Positions 43,364-53,100 of a stretch of 64,000 nt of DNA are shown here, in pieces. The position numbers and the translations under genes are program-made. Positions within the stretch are counted from its first letter, which is position 1. Each line of letters opens with the position of its first letter. Source of the stretch: Priestia megaterium (GTDB lineage Bacteria > Bacillota > Bacilli > Bacillales > Bacillaceae_H); NCBI RefSeq assembly GCF_009497655.1, contig NZ_CP023317.1:711501-775500 (forward strand), given 5' to 3'. The notes beneath the pieces were generated by a model. That model searched no databases. It was not told the DNA's origin and was given only the letters and a program-made list of their open reading frames with translations.

Positions 43364-43798
43364 TTAATACACCACTCCAAAATGTCGTGATGCGCAGTTT
43401 TGGCAGGTTGTATGGTCAAAAAGACTCTCAGGAATGATAAATTCAAAACAAAATTGACATTGTTTGAATTGACTTTGTCTATAAAACATTGTCTCTAAGA
43501 AAATAGCTGTAATATGTTCGGTTATACGCTTATGGGAACGTTGTTCTAAAGTGGACCACGGAATAGACTGATGCTCTATGTAAATCGGAGAAGAAGTATA
43601 GGGTGTATCCCATTGAATGGCTTGATATCCAAACGTAAGGCCATGACGTGCTGCTGATGTAAATATGATCAGGTTTTGATGGAATTCTGGTAGAGGTAAT
43701 TCTAGTTTTTGATCTTTAAGCGATCTCGTTTTGGAATGAAGGTTATACAATTTAATTTGAAAATGAATCCACTGAGTGGCGTGAACGGTTATTGACAT
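43364..43798 (-). CDS. Hypothetical protein with C-terminal zinc ribbon, 144 aa
   Basis: ATG at 43798 follows GGAGG. The last 35 residues hold CQFC and CQNC separated by about 17 residues, a likely treble-clef or ribbon zinc site. The N-terminal part is beta-rich with many aromatic residues. No membrane segment, no family recognised. It is a single gene convergent with lrgB and divergent from nasB. Confidence 0.65.
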   Translation of the reverse strand: MSITVHATQWIHFQIKLYNLHSKTRSLKDQKLELPLPEFHQNLIIFTSAARHGLTFGYQAIQWDTPYTSSPIYIEHQSIPWSTLEQRSHKRITEHITAIFLETMFYRQSQFKQCQFCFEFIIPESLFDHTTCQNCASRHFGVVY

Positions 43799-43904
43799 GT
43801 TTTAAACCTCCAATTCAGACTCTTTCTTTTATCATAATTGATTCCAAAATAAATAAATAGTAGGCAAAAAGAAGATAACAAAATTTTATATAGAGTACTT
43901 ATAA

Positions 43905-44060
43905 AGCGTAGAGAAAGGTAATGCAAGCACAGCATCCTTTTTTCTACCCCTTTTTAAAGCAGATTAATCTTCTATATAAAAGCCTGCTTTCAGCGAAAGG
44001 TATCGGCGTATTCATACGCTTTAAACAGATTTTAATGTTAGAAGTTATAACAAGGTTCAT
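43905..44060 (+). ncRNA. Possible structured leader upstream of nasB
   Basis: Three successive hairpins can be drawn: GTAGAGAAAGG with CCTTTTTTCTAC; AAAGCAG with CTGCTTT; and GCGTATTCATACGC followed by TTTAAACAGATTTT. They lie 80-230 bases before nasB. I recognise no riboswitch class, ANTAR target or TnrA box with confidence. This and the regulator-free rest account for the gap 43799-44135. Confidence 0.35.
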
Positions 44061-44135
44061 TTCTTTTAGAGAAGTTTATGAAATAATAAAAAATGTATAT
44101 TTTACGGTCTGAATCTATGTGTTGGAGGTTTTTAT

Positions 44136-46481
44136 ATGACGAAACAAAAGCTGATAGTAATCGGAAACGGAATGGCGGGAATGCGCTGTGTTGAAGAAAT
44201 TCTTATTCATTCTCCAGATTGTTTTGATATTACTGTTTTTGGAAGTGAGCCTCACGTTAACTATAATCGAATTTTATTATCAACCGTTTTACAAGGCAGT
44301 ACAAAGCTTGAAGATATTAACATTCATTCTTTTGCATGGTATAACGAAAATAATATCACTTTATTTAAAGGAGAAAGTGTTACGCACATAGACACCAAGA
44401 GAAAAATAATAAAAACAGATAAAAACAGAGAGACGATGTACGACAAGCTTATTATTGCTACCGGTTCGAGCCCGTATATGCTCCCCGTTAAAGGGGCTGA
44501 AAAAGAAGGGGTCCTCGGTTTTCGTACCATCGAAGACTGTCGGAAAATGATTGAAATTTCTAAACGGTATAAAAAAGCAGCGGTTATTGGAGGGGGTCTG
44601 TTAGGGCTGGAAGCTGCTAGAGGACTATTAAATTTAGGAATGGATGTTCAAGTTATTCATCATTCGGGTTTTTTAATGGAGCGACAGCTAGACAGAGCAG
44701 CATCTGCTATGTTAAGAGAAGAATTGGAAAAGCAAGGCATGAGTTTTCTATTAAACAAACATACGGATGAGATTATAGGGGAAAACCGAGTAGAAGGCGT
44801 CCGATTTAATGATAACAGCAAAATTGCAGCTGATTTAGTTGTAATGGCTACAGGAGTGAGGCCAAATGTGAATCTCGCTAAAAAAAGCGGAATAGCAACA
44901 AATAGAGCAATTATCGTAAATGATTATTTGGAAACGAGCATCCCGGATATCTATGCAGTAGGTGAATGCGCTGAACATCGGGGGATGACATACGGCCTTG
45001 TTGCTCCTCTTTACGAACAAGGAAAAGTCTTAGCGCGACACCTTTGCCAAATGAAAAATGAAGGTTATGGCGGGTCCGTTCTTTCCACTCAGTTAAAAAT
45101 ATCAGGAATAGACGTTTATTCGGTCGGAGAGTTTAAGGAAAATCAAGGTGCAAAAGCTATTACGATTTCGAATATGTTAGATGGTATATACAAAAAAGTA
45201 GTTTTTCGCGAAGGGAGAATAGTGGGAGCCGTTCTTTTTGGGGATACCAGTGAGGCTATAAAGCTATCACAAATGATTAGTGAAAAAAAGGATTTGTCGC
45301 AAGCGGAAAAAGTACAATTATTTCCTTCTCAATATGAAAAGGAAAATGCAGCAGCTTCTATGTCAGTTACAGATATGGTATGTAACTGTAACGGTGTAAC
45401 CAAGGGAGGTATTATTGAAGCAGTACAGAAACATGATTTAACGACAGTAGATGAAATAAAAAATTGCACGAAAGCTTCTGGTTCATGCGGAGGATGCAAG
45501 CCCCTTGTAACAGATCTTTTAACGTATATTCAAAGCGATGAATTTGATGAAAACATTGAACAAAAAACCTTTTGTGCTTGTACACATCTATCAGAAGATG
45601 AGCTGGTAAGAGAAATGCAGCAATATCAATTTGAAACGGTTCAGCAAGTAAGAGAAATGTTAAAGTTTAAAGACATGAAAGGCTGCTCGTTATGTGAAGG
45701 CGGTCTTCATTACTATTTAAATATGATGAATCCTCATTACGAAAATAATCGACATTCTTTATTTACTACGGAGAATGAACAGGCCGTTTTGCTTCATGAC
45801 GGTACTTATGCAGTGGTACCGCAAATTCACGGTGGTCTGACAAATGTACAGGAATTAAGGAACATAGCAAATGTAGCTGAAAGGTACAACATCTCGAATA
45901 TTCGTTTAACAAGTGATCAGCGCATTCAACTTATTGGAGTGAAAAAAGAATATCTTTCGTTGATAAGTGAGGAAATAGATAGAGGACTTCAGCAGCTATA
46001 TGAACGTACAGTTAAAAATGTATCTGTTTATATAGGAAAAGGAACGTGTATTTGTCAGTATGAACCTGCTCTTGCTTTATCAAATGAATTAGACAAACAG
46101 CTTGAATACGTAAAGACCCCATGCGATATCAAAATCAGTATTGCTTCTTGTTTTCACATTACAGAGGATGTCACAACAAGTGATATAGGATTAAGAAGAA
46201 TAGACAGAGGTTGGGAAATATATGCTGGCGGAAGCAGCACAGAAGCCAGAAGTGGGGAGCTGTTTTATGTGGCCGAAACGAACGAAGAAGCGATAGAAAT
46301 CAGCTGTTCTTTGATTCAATATTACCGTGAAACGGGGAACTATTTAGAAGCTGTCGGCAGCTGGATCGAGCGAGTAGGAATTGTTCATGTCAGAGAAGTT
46401 TTGTTTGAGGCAGACAATCGAGAGTATTTAATGAAGCAGCTCAGCTCAGAACGTTCTCGTGCAATCACATATTTATTATAG
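44136..46481 (+). CDS. nasB: Assimilatory nitrate reductase electron-transfer subunit
   Basis: 781 aa, similar in length to B. subtilis NasB (771). N-terminal FAD/NAD oxidoreductase domain (IVIGNGMAGMRCVEEI about 7; AVIGGGLLGLEAARGL about 149), two BFD-type [2Fe-2S] domains (VCNCNGVTKGGI about 420 with CGGC; CACTHLSEDEL about 480 with CSLC), and a C-terminal nitrite/sulfite reductase ferredoxin-like domain (TSDQRIQLIG about 588). It carries electrons from NAD(P)H to NasC. GGAGG precedes the ATG. The nitrite reductase genes nasDEF are not in the window. Confidence 0.9.
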   Translation: MTKQKLIVIGNGMAGMRCVEEILIHSPDCFDITVFGSEPHVNYNRILLSTVLQGSTKLEDINIHSFAWYNENNITLFKGESVTHIDTKRKIIKTDKNRETMYDKLIIATGSSPYMLPVKGAEKEGVLGFRTIEDCRKMIEISKRYKKAAVIGGGLLGLEAARGLLNLGMDVQVIHHSGFLMERQLDRAASAMLREELEKQGMSFLLNKHTDEIIGENRVEGVRFNDNSKIAADLVVMATGVRPNVNLAKKSGIATNRAIIVNDYLETSIPDIYAVGECAEHRGMTYGLVAPLYEQGKVLARHLCQMKNEGYGGSVLSTQLKISGIDVYSVGEFKENQGAKAITISNMLDGIYKKVVFREGRIVGAVLFGDTSEAIKLSQMISEKKDLSQAEKVQLFPSQYEKENAAASMSVTDMVCNCNGVTKGGIIEAVQKHDLTTVDEIKNCTKASGSCGGCKPLVTDLLTYIQSDEFDENIEQKTFCACTHLSEDELVREMQQYQFETVQQVREMLKFKDMKGCSLCEGGLHYYLNMMNPHYENNRHSLFTTENEQAVLLHDGTYAVVPQIHGGLTNVQELRNIANVAERYNISNIRLTSDQRIQLIGVKKEYLSLISEEIDRGLQQLYERTVKNVSVYIGKGTCICQYEPALALSNELDKQLEYVKTPCDIKISIASCFHITEDVTTSDIGLRRIDRGWEIYAGGSSTEARSGELFYVAETNEEAIEISCSLIQYYRETGNYLEAVGSWIERVGIVHVREVLFEADNREYLMKQLSSERSRAITYLL

Positions 46482-46500
46482 GAAAGAAGGGTGACCTACG

Positions 46501-48651
46501 ATGACTGAGATGCTGTTGAAATATTTTCGTGAGCAGCAAAAGCAAGCTGAAACCGAGCGTATCTATAATACGCAGTGTCCTTACTGCAGCATGCAGTGCA
46601 AAATGCAGTTAGTTGAACAAACACATGTAAAAAGAAAAACGTATAAAACAATTGGAAGAGACAACCCTACTTCTCAAGGAAGATTATGTATCAAAGGAAT
46701 GAATGCGCACCAGCATCCTTTGCATAAAGATCGGATTCAATATCCTTTGTTAAAAGTAAACGGAGAGTTTGTAAAGATTTCTTGGAGGGAAGCTCTTGAC
46801 TATATTAAAGAGCACGTTACAGAGATTCAAGAGAAGAATGGAGCAGATGCGCTAGGTGTTTATGGAAGTGCCTCTATTACAAATGAAGAAGCTTATTTAT
46901 TAGGGAAATTTGCTCGAGTTGCGTTAAAAACAAAGTATATTGATTACAATGGACGCTTATGTATGTCAGCTGCTGCTTCTGCTGCTAGTAAAACATTTGG
47001 CATGGACCGAGGATTTACGAATAGCTTACAAGAGATTCCGTTTACTGAATGTATTATGTTAGCTGGAACAAATATTGCGGAATGTCAGCCAACGATTATG
47101 CCTTATTTTGAAAAAGCAAAAGAAAACGGAGCTTTTATTATTGCTATTGATCCAAGAGAGACAGGTACAACTAAAATAGCTGATTTACACCTGAAGCTTA
47201 AACCGGGGAGCGACGCGGCATTAGCCAATGGAATCTTGAAGGTCATTATCGAAGAAAATTATCTAGATGAACGATTTCTACAAGAACGTGTTAATGGATT
47301 TGAAGAGGTAATGCAATATGTGGCGTCTCTAGAATTTAGTGTCATTGAAGAAATAACGGGAGTGCCGCTTGAGAAAATGTATCAAGCTGCCCGTATGTTT
47401 GGTCAAAGAGAAACAGGAATGATTTTTACTGCTAGAGGGGTAGAGCAGCAAACAGACGGGAGTGCTGCTGTGCAGAACTTTTTGAATATTCTACTTTCTG
47501 TCGGGAAAATCGGTAAACCCCGCTGCGGATATGGAGCCATTACTGGTCAAGGAAATGGGCAAGGAGCCCGAGAACACGGTCAAAAAGCAGATCAGCTTCC
47601 AGGCTACCGTTCAATCGAAAATCACGAGCATCGGATGTATATAGCAGATGTTTGGAACATAGAGGAGAAAGATCTTCCTAGAAAAGGTGTTTCTGCATAT
47701 GAAATGATTGAAAAAATTCATGACGGTGAAATTAAAGGGCTGTTTCTGGTGTGTTCAAATCCAACCGTTTCAAATCCAAACGCTAATTTTGTTAAGAAGG
47801 CTTTTGAAAAGCTTGAATTTCTAGTGGTAGCAGATATGTTTGAATCAGAAACGGCAAAATTAGCAAACTTAATTTTACCAGCATCCTCTTATTTGGAAGA
47901 TGAAGGAACGATGACAAATGTAGAGGGAAGAGTTACATTGCGCGAAGCTAGCTTTCCGCGCCGTGGCGAAATCAAACACGACTGGGAAATACTATGTGAA
48001 ATTGCTAAAGTTTTAGGGAAAGAGGAATATTTTTCGTTTTCATCAGCTGAAGAAATATTTAATGAACTGCGAATAGCAAGTAAAGGAGGAATCGCGGATT
48101 ACTCCGGTATTACGTACGAACGATTACGAGCGGAAAAAGGAATTTTATGGCCATGCAGAAGCTTAACAGATAAAGGAACCGAGCGCCTGTTTGAAACACG
48201 TTTTGCTCATAGTGATGGAAAGGCGATGATGGTCCCTGTCTCGAATCAAGCTATTGTTCCTAAAGCAAAAATAACGAAAAAATATCCTCTCTATTTAACA
48301 ACAGGGAGAGTGGTGTCACACTATTTAACGGGTGTACAAACGCGAAAAAGTGCATCTTTATCTGCTAGAAATTTCGAATCTTTTATGGAAATTCACCCTT
48401 CAACAGCGAAAAAATATGAAATATCGAATCAAGAATTAGTACAAATTGAATCTTCATATGGAAGGATTGTGGTAAGAAGTAAATTTTCAGAGGGCATTCG
48501 GCCAGATACCGTATTTGTTCCTTTTCACTGGGCGGATTCTCAAAATGTTAATAACCTTGTTTCTGAGAAATTAGATCCCGCCTGTAAGATGCCTGGCTTT
48601 AAAGTAAGTGCCGTGAATATTAGCCCTTCTGTAAAAAGAAGCAGTTATTAA
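46501..48651 (+). CDS. nasC: Assimilatory nitrate reductase catalytic subunit
   Basis: 716 aa (B. subtilis NasC is 710). The N-terminal [4Fe-4S] site is CPYCSMQCKM (about 23) with a later GRLCIKG Cys (about 60). The molybdopterin domain shows YNGRLCMSAAASA (about 155), GTNIAECQP (about 188), IDPRETGT (about 218), GKPRCGYGAITGQGNGQGAR (split, about 338) and a C-terminal Mo-bis-MGD domain (TGRVVSHYLTGVQTR about 602). It reduces nitrate to nitrite in the cytoplasm. It is 19 bases after nasB. Confidence 0.92.
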   Translation: MTEMLLKYFREQQKQAETERIYNTQCPYCSMQCKMQLVEQTHVKRKTYKTIGRDNPTSQGRLCIKGMNAHQHPLHKDRIQYPLLKVNGEFVKISWREALDYIKEHVTEIQEKNGADALGVYGSASITNEEAYLLGKFARVALKTKYIDYNGRLCMSAAASAASKTFGMDRGFTNSLQEIPFTECIMLAGTNIAECQPTIMPYFEKAKENGAFIIAIDPRETGTTKIADLHLKLKPGSDAALANGILKVIIEENYLDERFLQERVNGFEEVMQYVASLEFSVIEEITGVPLEKMYQAARMFGQRETGMIFTARGVEQQTDGSAAVQNFLNILLSVGKIGKPRCGYGAITGQGNGQGAREHGQKADQLPGYRSIENHEHRMYIADVWNIEEKDLPRKGVSAYEMIEKIHDGEIKGLFLVCSNPTVSNPNANFVKKAFEKLEFLVVADMFESETAKLANLILPASSYLEDEGTMTNVEGRVTLREASFPRRGEIKHDWEILCEIAKVLGKEEYFSFSSAEEIFNELRIASKGGIADYSGITYERLRAEKGILWPCRSLTDKGTERLFETRFAHSDGKAMMVPVSNQAIVPKAKITKKYPLYLTTGRVVSHYLTGVQTRKSASLSARNFESFMEIHPSTAKKYEISNQELVQIESSYGRIVVRSKFSEGIRPDTVFVPFHWADSQNVNNLVSEKLDPACKMPGFKVSAVNISPSVKRSSY

Positions 48652-48663
48652 AAATGCTGATGC

Positions 48664-48692
48664 AAAAAGCCTCTTGCAAAAAGAGGCTTTTT
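48664..48692. terminator. Bidirectional terminator between nasC and the nitrate transporter
   Basis: AAAAAGCCTCTT/AAGAGGCTTTTT around GCAA; works for both convergent genes. Confidence 0.88.
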
Positions 48693-48700
48693 ACGTGGAA

Positions 48701-49882
48701 TCAGGCAAGGTGCTTTTGGTTAATACGTACATCTTGTTTTTTGAATCCAGAATAATTCAGTAAGAGACAGAATAGAGCAAAAAGCGCTAGTAAGGAAAAA
48801 CCGACAACGTAATCTCCGCTTGTATCTTTTATAAAGCCTAGCACAATAGGAGGGAAAAAGCCGCCTACTCCTCCGAATGCTCCTACGATCCCCGTAACAG
48901 CTCCAATATTTCCTGTTGAAACAGATGGAACCATTTTAAAAACAGCTCCATTTCCGATACCAAGGGTAATGGCTGCAAGTAAGCAACCTGCGCTGAATAG
49001 CGCGAAGGAGCTGATGGTAAAGGCGATAAATAATCCTATTAGCAGCATTCCGGTAAAGACAAAGGTGAGTACTTTTTTTGCTCCGAATACATCCGATAAA
49101 TATCCTCCAAGAGGCCGTACAAACGTTGCTAATACAACAAAAATAGCTGTTTTCAGCCCGCTGTCTACGGTTGATGCATTAAATTGATCGTGCAAAATGG
49201 TAGGGAGATAGATGCTGAATGTGACAAATCCACCGAATGTTAAAAAATAGAAAACGGACAAAAACCACGTTTCTCTAAATTTTAATACCGATAAAGATTC
49301 CTGCAGCGTTTTAGGAGAAGCAGCAGAAGGGTGGTCTGAAGTTCCTACCCATAATAAAAGAGCCATTAAAGCTACCGCAATTGCTAAACTCCAAAATACC
49401 CAAGGCAAGCCAAAAGAAGAAAAGATAAGTGGAATACTAAAGCTTGCTACCGCTGATCCTAAGTTGCCCATCCCGGCAATTCCTAAAATAAAACCTTGCT
49501 GTTGAGGTGAATACCATTTAGAGACATATGTAATGGAAATAGCAAATGTTGTTCCAGCCATGCCGATAAAAAATGCCCAAAAGAGCAGCATGGAGTAAGA
49601 ATGAGTAAAGCCTGCACAAATGGTAGGGAGTAAAAGAGCAAGCATTGTTAACGAATACACTTTTCTTCCGCCAAAGCGATCTGTTAAAATTCCCATCGGA
49701 ATCCGCATGAGTGAACCTAATAAGACGGGAGTGGCAATTAAGATACTTTTTTCAGCATTGGTTAATGAATACATCACTTGAATATCTGCGGCGATAGGCG
49801 CGAAGACAGACCATACTGAAAAAGCAATAATCATAGATAAAGTCGAGATAAGAAGTACAGATAAGGGCCGTTTAGAAAACAT
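48701..49882 (-). CDS. nasA: Nitrate/nitrite transporter (NasA/NarK family)
   Basis: 393 aa, twelve membrane helices. NarK-family signatures: SVWSVFAPIAADIQ (about 22), GSLMRIPMGILTDRFGGRK (split, about 57), FFIGMAGTTFAISITYVSKW (split, about 105) and GAFGGVGGFFPPIVLG (about 333), the two nitrate-signature regions. It adjoins nasBC tail to tail, so nitrate uptake for assimilation is likely; NarK or NasA naming cannot be settled from sequence alone. Site AAAGGAGG before ATG 49882. Confidence 0.88.
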   Translation of the reverse strand: MFSKRPLSVLLISTLSMIIAFSVWSVFAPIAADIQVMYSLTNAEKSILIATPVLLGSLMRIPMGILTDRFGGRKVYSLTMLALLLPTICAGFTHSYSMLLFWAFFIGMAGTTFAISITYVSKWYSPQQQGFILGIAGMGNLGSAVASFSIPLIFSSFGLPWVFWSLAIAVALMALLLWVGTSDHPSAASPKTLQESLSVLKFRETWFLSVFYFLTFGGFVTFSIYLPTILHDQFNASTVDSGLKTAIFVVLATFVRPLGGYLSDVFGAKKVLTFVFTGMLLIGLFIAFTISSFALFSAGCLLAAITLGIGNGAVFKMVPSVSTGNIGAVTGIVGAFGGVGGFFPPIVLGFIKDTSGDYVVGFSLLALFALFCLLLNYSGFKKQDVRINQKHLA

Positions 49883-49937
49883 TGCTTAAAAACCTCCTTT
49901 TTTATATACAGCGTAAAGCTGTTGCAATATGGTAATT

Positions 49938-49968
49938 ATGATACTACGCTTTCTTTCTTATGTATCAT
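49938..49968. promoter_or_regulatory. Inverted repeat upstream of the nitrate transporter
   Basis: ATGATAC and GTATCAT are 17 bases apart, 55-85 bases before the start codon. It is a possible operator, not assigned to a known regulator. Confidence 0.3.
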
Positions 49969-50060
49969 TCTGTGTTAGGCTTTCTTCCGTGGTTTTATGG
50001 GAGACCTATATTACTAATAGAAATGGGAGGAAACTTAAAGATACACGAAATGTTCATAAA

Positions 50061-50099
50061 AAAACTCTCATCGTCATGCGCAGCGATGAGAGTTTTTTT
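50061..50099 (-). terminator. Terminator of alsSD
   Basis: AAAACTCTCATCG pairs with CGATGAGAGTTTT, 10-nt loop, T7 on the minus strand (and also on the plus strand). Confidence 0.88.
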
Positions 50100-50119
50100 A
50101 TCAGTAAAAGTATCGTTGC

Positions 50120-50833
50120 TTATTCAGCCGTCGCAATTTCTTCTTCTACATCATGGTCTTCTAAATTAGCATTTAGAAATTCACTTGTTTCCGATAAATT
50201 GAGATTTAATTTCGTTTTTTTGCAAATTTGAATGGTAACATCTTGAACGGAGACGTCTAAAACATGTCCACCTTCTTTTTTATATTCATCAATAAAGTGC
50301 AGGTGATACCCGGGAACACCGATGCCTGAAGAATATTCTGGCGTGTAAAAACCTGCTAGTGTTCCATTTACATCTGAAGATGTAAATGTAGGCTGATCAG
50401 CAGCTGCATCTACCATGGAAGGATAGGGTTTCTCTTGCTTTGCAACAGTGCGAGTTTTTACTTCTTTAAACTTCCCGTCAATACGAACTGCATAGAATAA
50501 ATTCGGACTGGGAATAAGCTCGTTCATTAAGGTTTCTAGTTGTTCACGGTTCATTTCCTCTTCTACACGATAAGAGATATCTTCATAAAAGGTTGTCATA
50601 ATGGCAAAAGGTGTTTTTGCATCTTCACTAATAGGTGCGGCTTTCCCATCAGCAATGTGATAAAATTCTCCGTCAAAGGCAATCATTTCACCATCCAGCT
50701 GATTAAACGTGCCGATGCCGAAATCACCTTTCTTAGCTAAATCCCTGTATGTGACAACACCGTCAAATACTCCGTCCAATAAAGCAATCATAGTGGAAGT
50801 TTGGTGAATCGTTAATTTTTCTTTATTGCTCAT
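50120..50833 (-). CDS. alsD: Alpha-acetolactate decarboxylase
   Basis: 237 aa. Family motifs: TMIALLDGVFDGVVTYRDL (about 13), GIGTFNQLDGEMIAFDGEFY (split, about 36) and the metal-binding G-Y-H-L-H-F segment VPGYHLHFIDEYKKEGGHVL (split, about 177). It converts acetolactate to acetoin. It lies 16 bases after alsS and shares its terminator, so they form an operon. Confidence 0.93.
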   Translation of the reverse strand: MSNKEKLTIHQTSTMIALLDGVFDGVVTYRDLAKKGDFGIGTFNQLDGEMIAFDGEFYHIADGKAAPISEDAKTPFAIMTTFYEDISYRVEEEMNREQLETLMNELIPSPNLFYAVRIDGKFKEVKTRTVAKQEKPYPSMVDAAADQPTFTSSDVNGTLAGFYTPEYSSGIGVPGYHLHFIDEYKKEGGHVLDVSVQDVTIQICKKTKLNLNLSETSEFLNANLEDHDVEEEIATAE

Positions 50834-50849
50834 TCTTTACTCAGTCCTT

Positions 50850-52529
50850 TCAGTTAATTTGATCTGGCAGTAGCTGTGTATTTAATTTTTCATTATCTTT
50901 ATAATCTACAGGCACGTCGATGATAACGGGGCCTTGTTCACGAAAAGCGCTTGCTAGAGTGTCCGAAAATTCTTCTGGTGAGTTCACTCTAAATCCTTTG
51001 GCACCAAAACTTTCAGCAAGCGTAACAAAGTCTACACTCCCGAACTCTACCGCAGATTTTCGGCCATATTTAATCTGCTGTTGAAAGCCAACCATATCGT
51101 AGGTTTGATCGTTCCAGATAATGTGAACAATTGGTAAGTTTAACCGAACGGCTGTCTCGAGCTCCATAGCTGAAAATAAAAACCCGCCGTCTCCAGACAT
51201 GGACAGAACTTTTTTATGGGGGCGAACGAGTGCAGCTGAAATAGCCCAAGGCAAAGCAACACCTAGCGTTTGCATGCCGTTGCTGAATAGTAAATGCTGA
51301 GGTTCATAGGAACGAAAATAACGAGCCATCCATATGTAATGCGAACCAACGTCACATGTGATGGTAGTATCATCTTCAACAAAGTCCTGCAGAGCTTCAA
51401 TTAACTGTAGGGGATGAAGGTGAGTGTCATTAGAAAACTCGTACTGATCGTCAGGTTGTTCAAGTTTGCTTTTTAGCGTTTTTAAAAAAGAAGCACTTTC
51501 TGTTGAACGTATTAAATGTGGGAGTTTATCCGTTAATATGTCGATGGTGCTTGGGATATCCCCTACTAACTCAATTTCCGGCTGATAATGGTGGTCAGCT
51601 TGTGCTTGTACATCATCTAAATGAATAATGCTTCTTTGACTTTCTGAGTTCCAAAGAGAAGGAGGGTATTCAATTGGGTCATATCCGATTGTTAAGACGA
51701 CGTCAGCATGCTTCAATAAGACGTCTCCAGGCTGATTGCGAAAAAGACCTACTCGTCCAAAAAAGTGAGTTTCAAGCTCTCGTGAAACAGCTCCCGCACC
51801 TTGGAACGTTTCTACGACAGGAAGGTCATGTTCTGCTACGAGTTGACGGATTGATTCCACTGCTTTAGATTTACTTGCTCTCATACCTAAAAGTAAAACA
51901 GGTAGTTTTGCTGTGCGAATAGTGTGTATAGCTTGGGCAACAGCGTCTAAATTAGCAGCGCCAATCGTAGGAGTTTTTAGAAAGGATAGAGTGGAAGCTG
52001 ATGTTTCGCCATCCATTACATCCTGCGGCAAGCTGACAAAAGATGCTCCTGAAGGAGAAGAAACAGCTTCACGAAAGGCGTCTGTTATCACTTCTGGAAC
52101 GTTTGCAGCATCTTCTACCTCAACGCTGAATTTGGCGATAGATTTAAATAGTCCTTCATTGTCCATTGATTGATGCGTCTTTTTTAATCGATCTGCTCTT
52201 GGAACGGCTCCTGCTAGGGCTACCACTGGATCACCTTCAGAAGTAGCAGTGACAAGGCCAGTGGCTAAATTAGCGGCACCTGGACCTGATGTGACAAGGC
52301 AAACGCCCGGCGTACCTGTCAATCTTCCCATAGCAGCTGCCATAAACGCAGCATTTTGTTCGTGGCGGCAAACAATTACTTCCGGTCCTTTTTCTTTCAA
52401 AACATCAAATACGCCATCAATTTTGGCTCCTGGAATGCCAAAAATATAAGGCACATTCTGACTTGCCAAACTTTCTACTAGTAAATCGGCGCCTTTTTTT
52501 GTTTCGGTAGTATCAGCATTACTCATCAT
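50850..52529 (-). CDS. alsS: Catabolic acetolactate synthase
   Basis: 559 aa. ThDP-dependent enzyme of the FAD-free catabolic class: [13 protein letters not shown] (about 31), active-site Glu in [12 protein letters not shown] (about 55), [15 protein letters not shown] (about 80), and the ThDP motif [20 protein letters not shown] (split, about 445) with QTYD. It condenses two pyruvates to acetolactate. Site AAAGGAGAG before ATG 52529. No alsR-type LysR gene is adjacent in this window, unlike B. subtilis. Confidence 0.93.
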   Translation of the reverse strand: MMSNADTTETKKGADLLVESLASQNVPYIFGIPGAKIDGVFDVLKEKGPEVIVCRHEQNAAFMAAAMGRLTGTPGVCLVTSGPGAANLATGLVTATSEGDPVVALAGAVPRADRLKKTHQSMDNEGLFKSIAKFSVEVEDAANVPEVITDAFREAVSSPSGASFVSLPQDVMDGETSASTLSFLKTPTIGAANLDAVAQAIHTIRTAKLPVLLLGMRASKSKAVESIRQLVAEHDLPVVETFQGAGAVSRELETHFFGRVGLFRNQPGDVLLKHADVVLTIGYDPIEYPPSLWNSESQRSIIHLDDVQAQADHHYQPEIELVGDIPSTIDILTDKLPHLIRSTESASFLKTLKSKLEQPDDQYEFSNDTHLHPLQLIEALQDFVEDDTTITCDVGSHYIWMARYFRSYEPQHLLFSNGMQTLGVALPWAISAALVRPHKKVLSMSGDGGFLFSAMELETAVRLNLPIVHIIWNDQTYDMVGFQQQIKYGRKSAVEFGSVDFVTLAESFGAKGFRVNSPEEFSDTLASAFREQGPVIIDVPVDYKDNEKLNTQLLPDQIN

Positions 52530-52636
52530 GCATTCTCTCCTTTAAGTTTCTTAAATAAGTTTTAAGGCCTACTGATTGAATACCCAATTTGTATGACAAC
52601 TAACCAAAGGAAAGGAGAAGGTTTTTATTTTCTAAA

Positions 52637-52665
52637 TAAAAAACTTCCCTAATTAATTAGGGAAG
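52637..52665 (-). terminator. Hairpin between the Spo0E-like gene and alsS
   Basis: On the minus strand CTTCCCTAATTAATTAGGGAAG (a perfect palindrome, shown here as CTTCCCTAATT plus its reverse complement) is followed by TTTTTT. It ends the upstream Spo0E-like transcript or attenuates alsS. Confidence 0.7.
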
Positions 52666-52756
52666 CAGAGATGTACCTATTGCGAATAAAACACATCTGT
52701 TTTATCTGTAGGTTTATGGTACTTGGGGGATAGCAAGTGAAAGTCCTACGCGGCTC

Positions 52757-52921
52757 TTATTTGGTATGGTTAAAAAGCTTTTGGTAACGAACAATTTTTT
52801 GATCTAGCTTTTGACTTAATTTTAAGATCTCACCGTGAGAATAGCTGCTTGTTTTCTTAGCTAATTGGTAAATATCTGATTGTAAGGCTCGAATTTCTTT
52901 TTCTAACTGTGGTTGCTTCAT
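52757..52921 (-). CDS. Spo0E-family aspartyl-phosphate phosphatase, about 54 aa
   Basis: From ATG 52921 (site GGAGAGG) the product reads MKQPQLEKEIRALQSDIYQL, then SHGEILKLSQKLDQ and a short basic tail. The spaced Leu-Ser-Gln-x-Leu-Asp (LSQKLD, about 35-40) is the signature of Spo0E-like phosphatases that dephosphorylate Spo0A~P and delay sporulation. The length fits small members such as YnzD. A run of A near the codons for DQK makes my count uncertain by one base, so the stop coordinate could be 52757 or 52758. Confidence 0.65.
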   Translation of the reverse strand: MKQPQLEKEIRALQSDIYQLAKKTSSYSHGEILKLSQKLDQKIVRYQKLFNHTK

Positions 52922-53100
52922 TGAAATCCTCTCCAAGTCAGAATACTTCTATCTTCTATCTTTTATCTAATAGTATGAAATTCCTTCATATTTGTAAAAT
53001 GTTTTTTGTTTTGAAAAATATGAAATAGGTAAAGAGCTGCTGACAAGTTTTGTCGAGCACTTTTTTTACCTATTTTCAACAAATATGATATACTAAAGCT

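Noticed and set aside
43921-44112. 63-codon open frame in the nasB leader
   Set aside because: Only 2 bases separate AAAGG from the ATG, composition is not protein-like, and it overlaps the hairpins; left as a non-coding leader.
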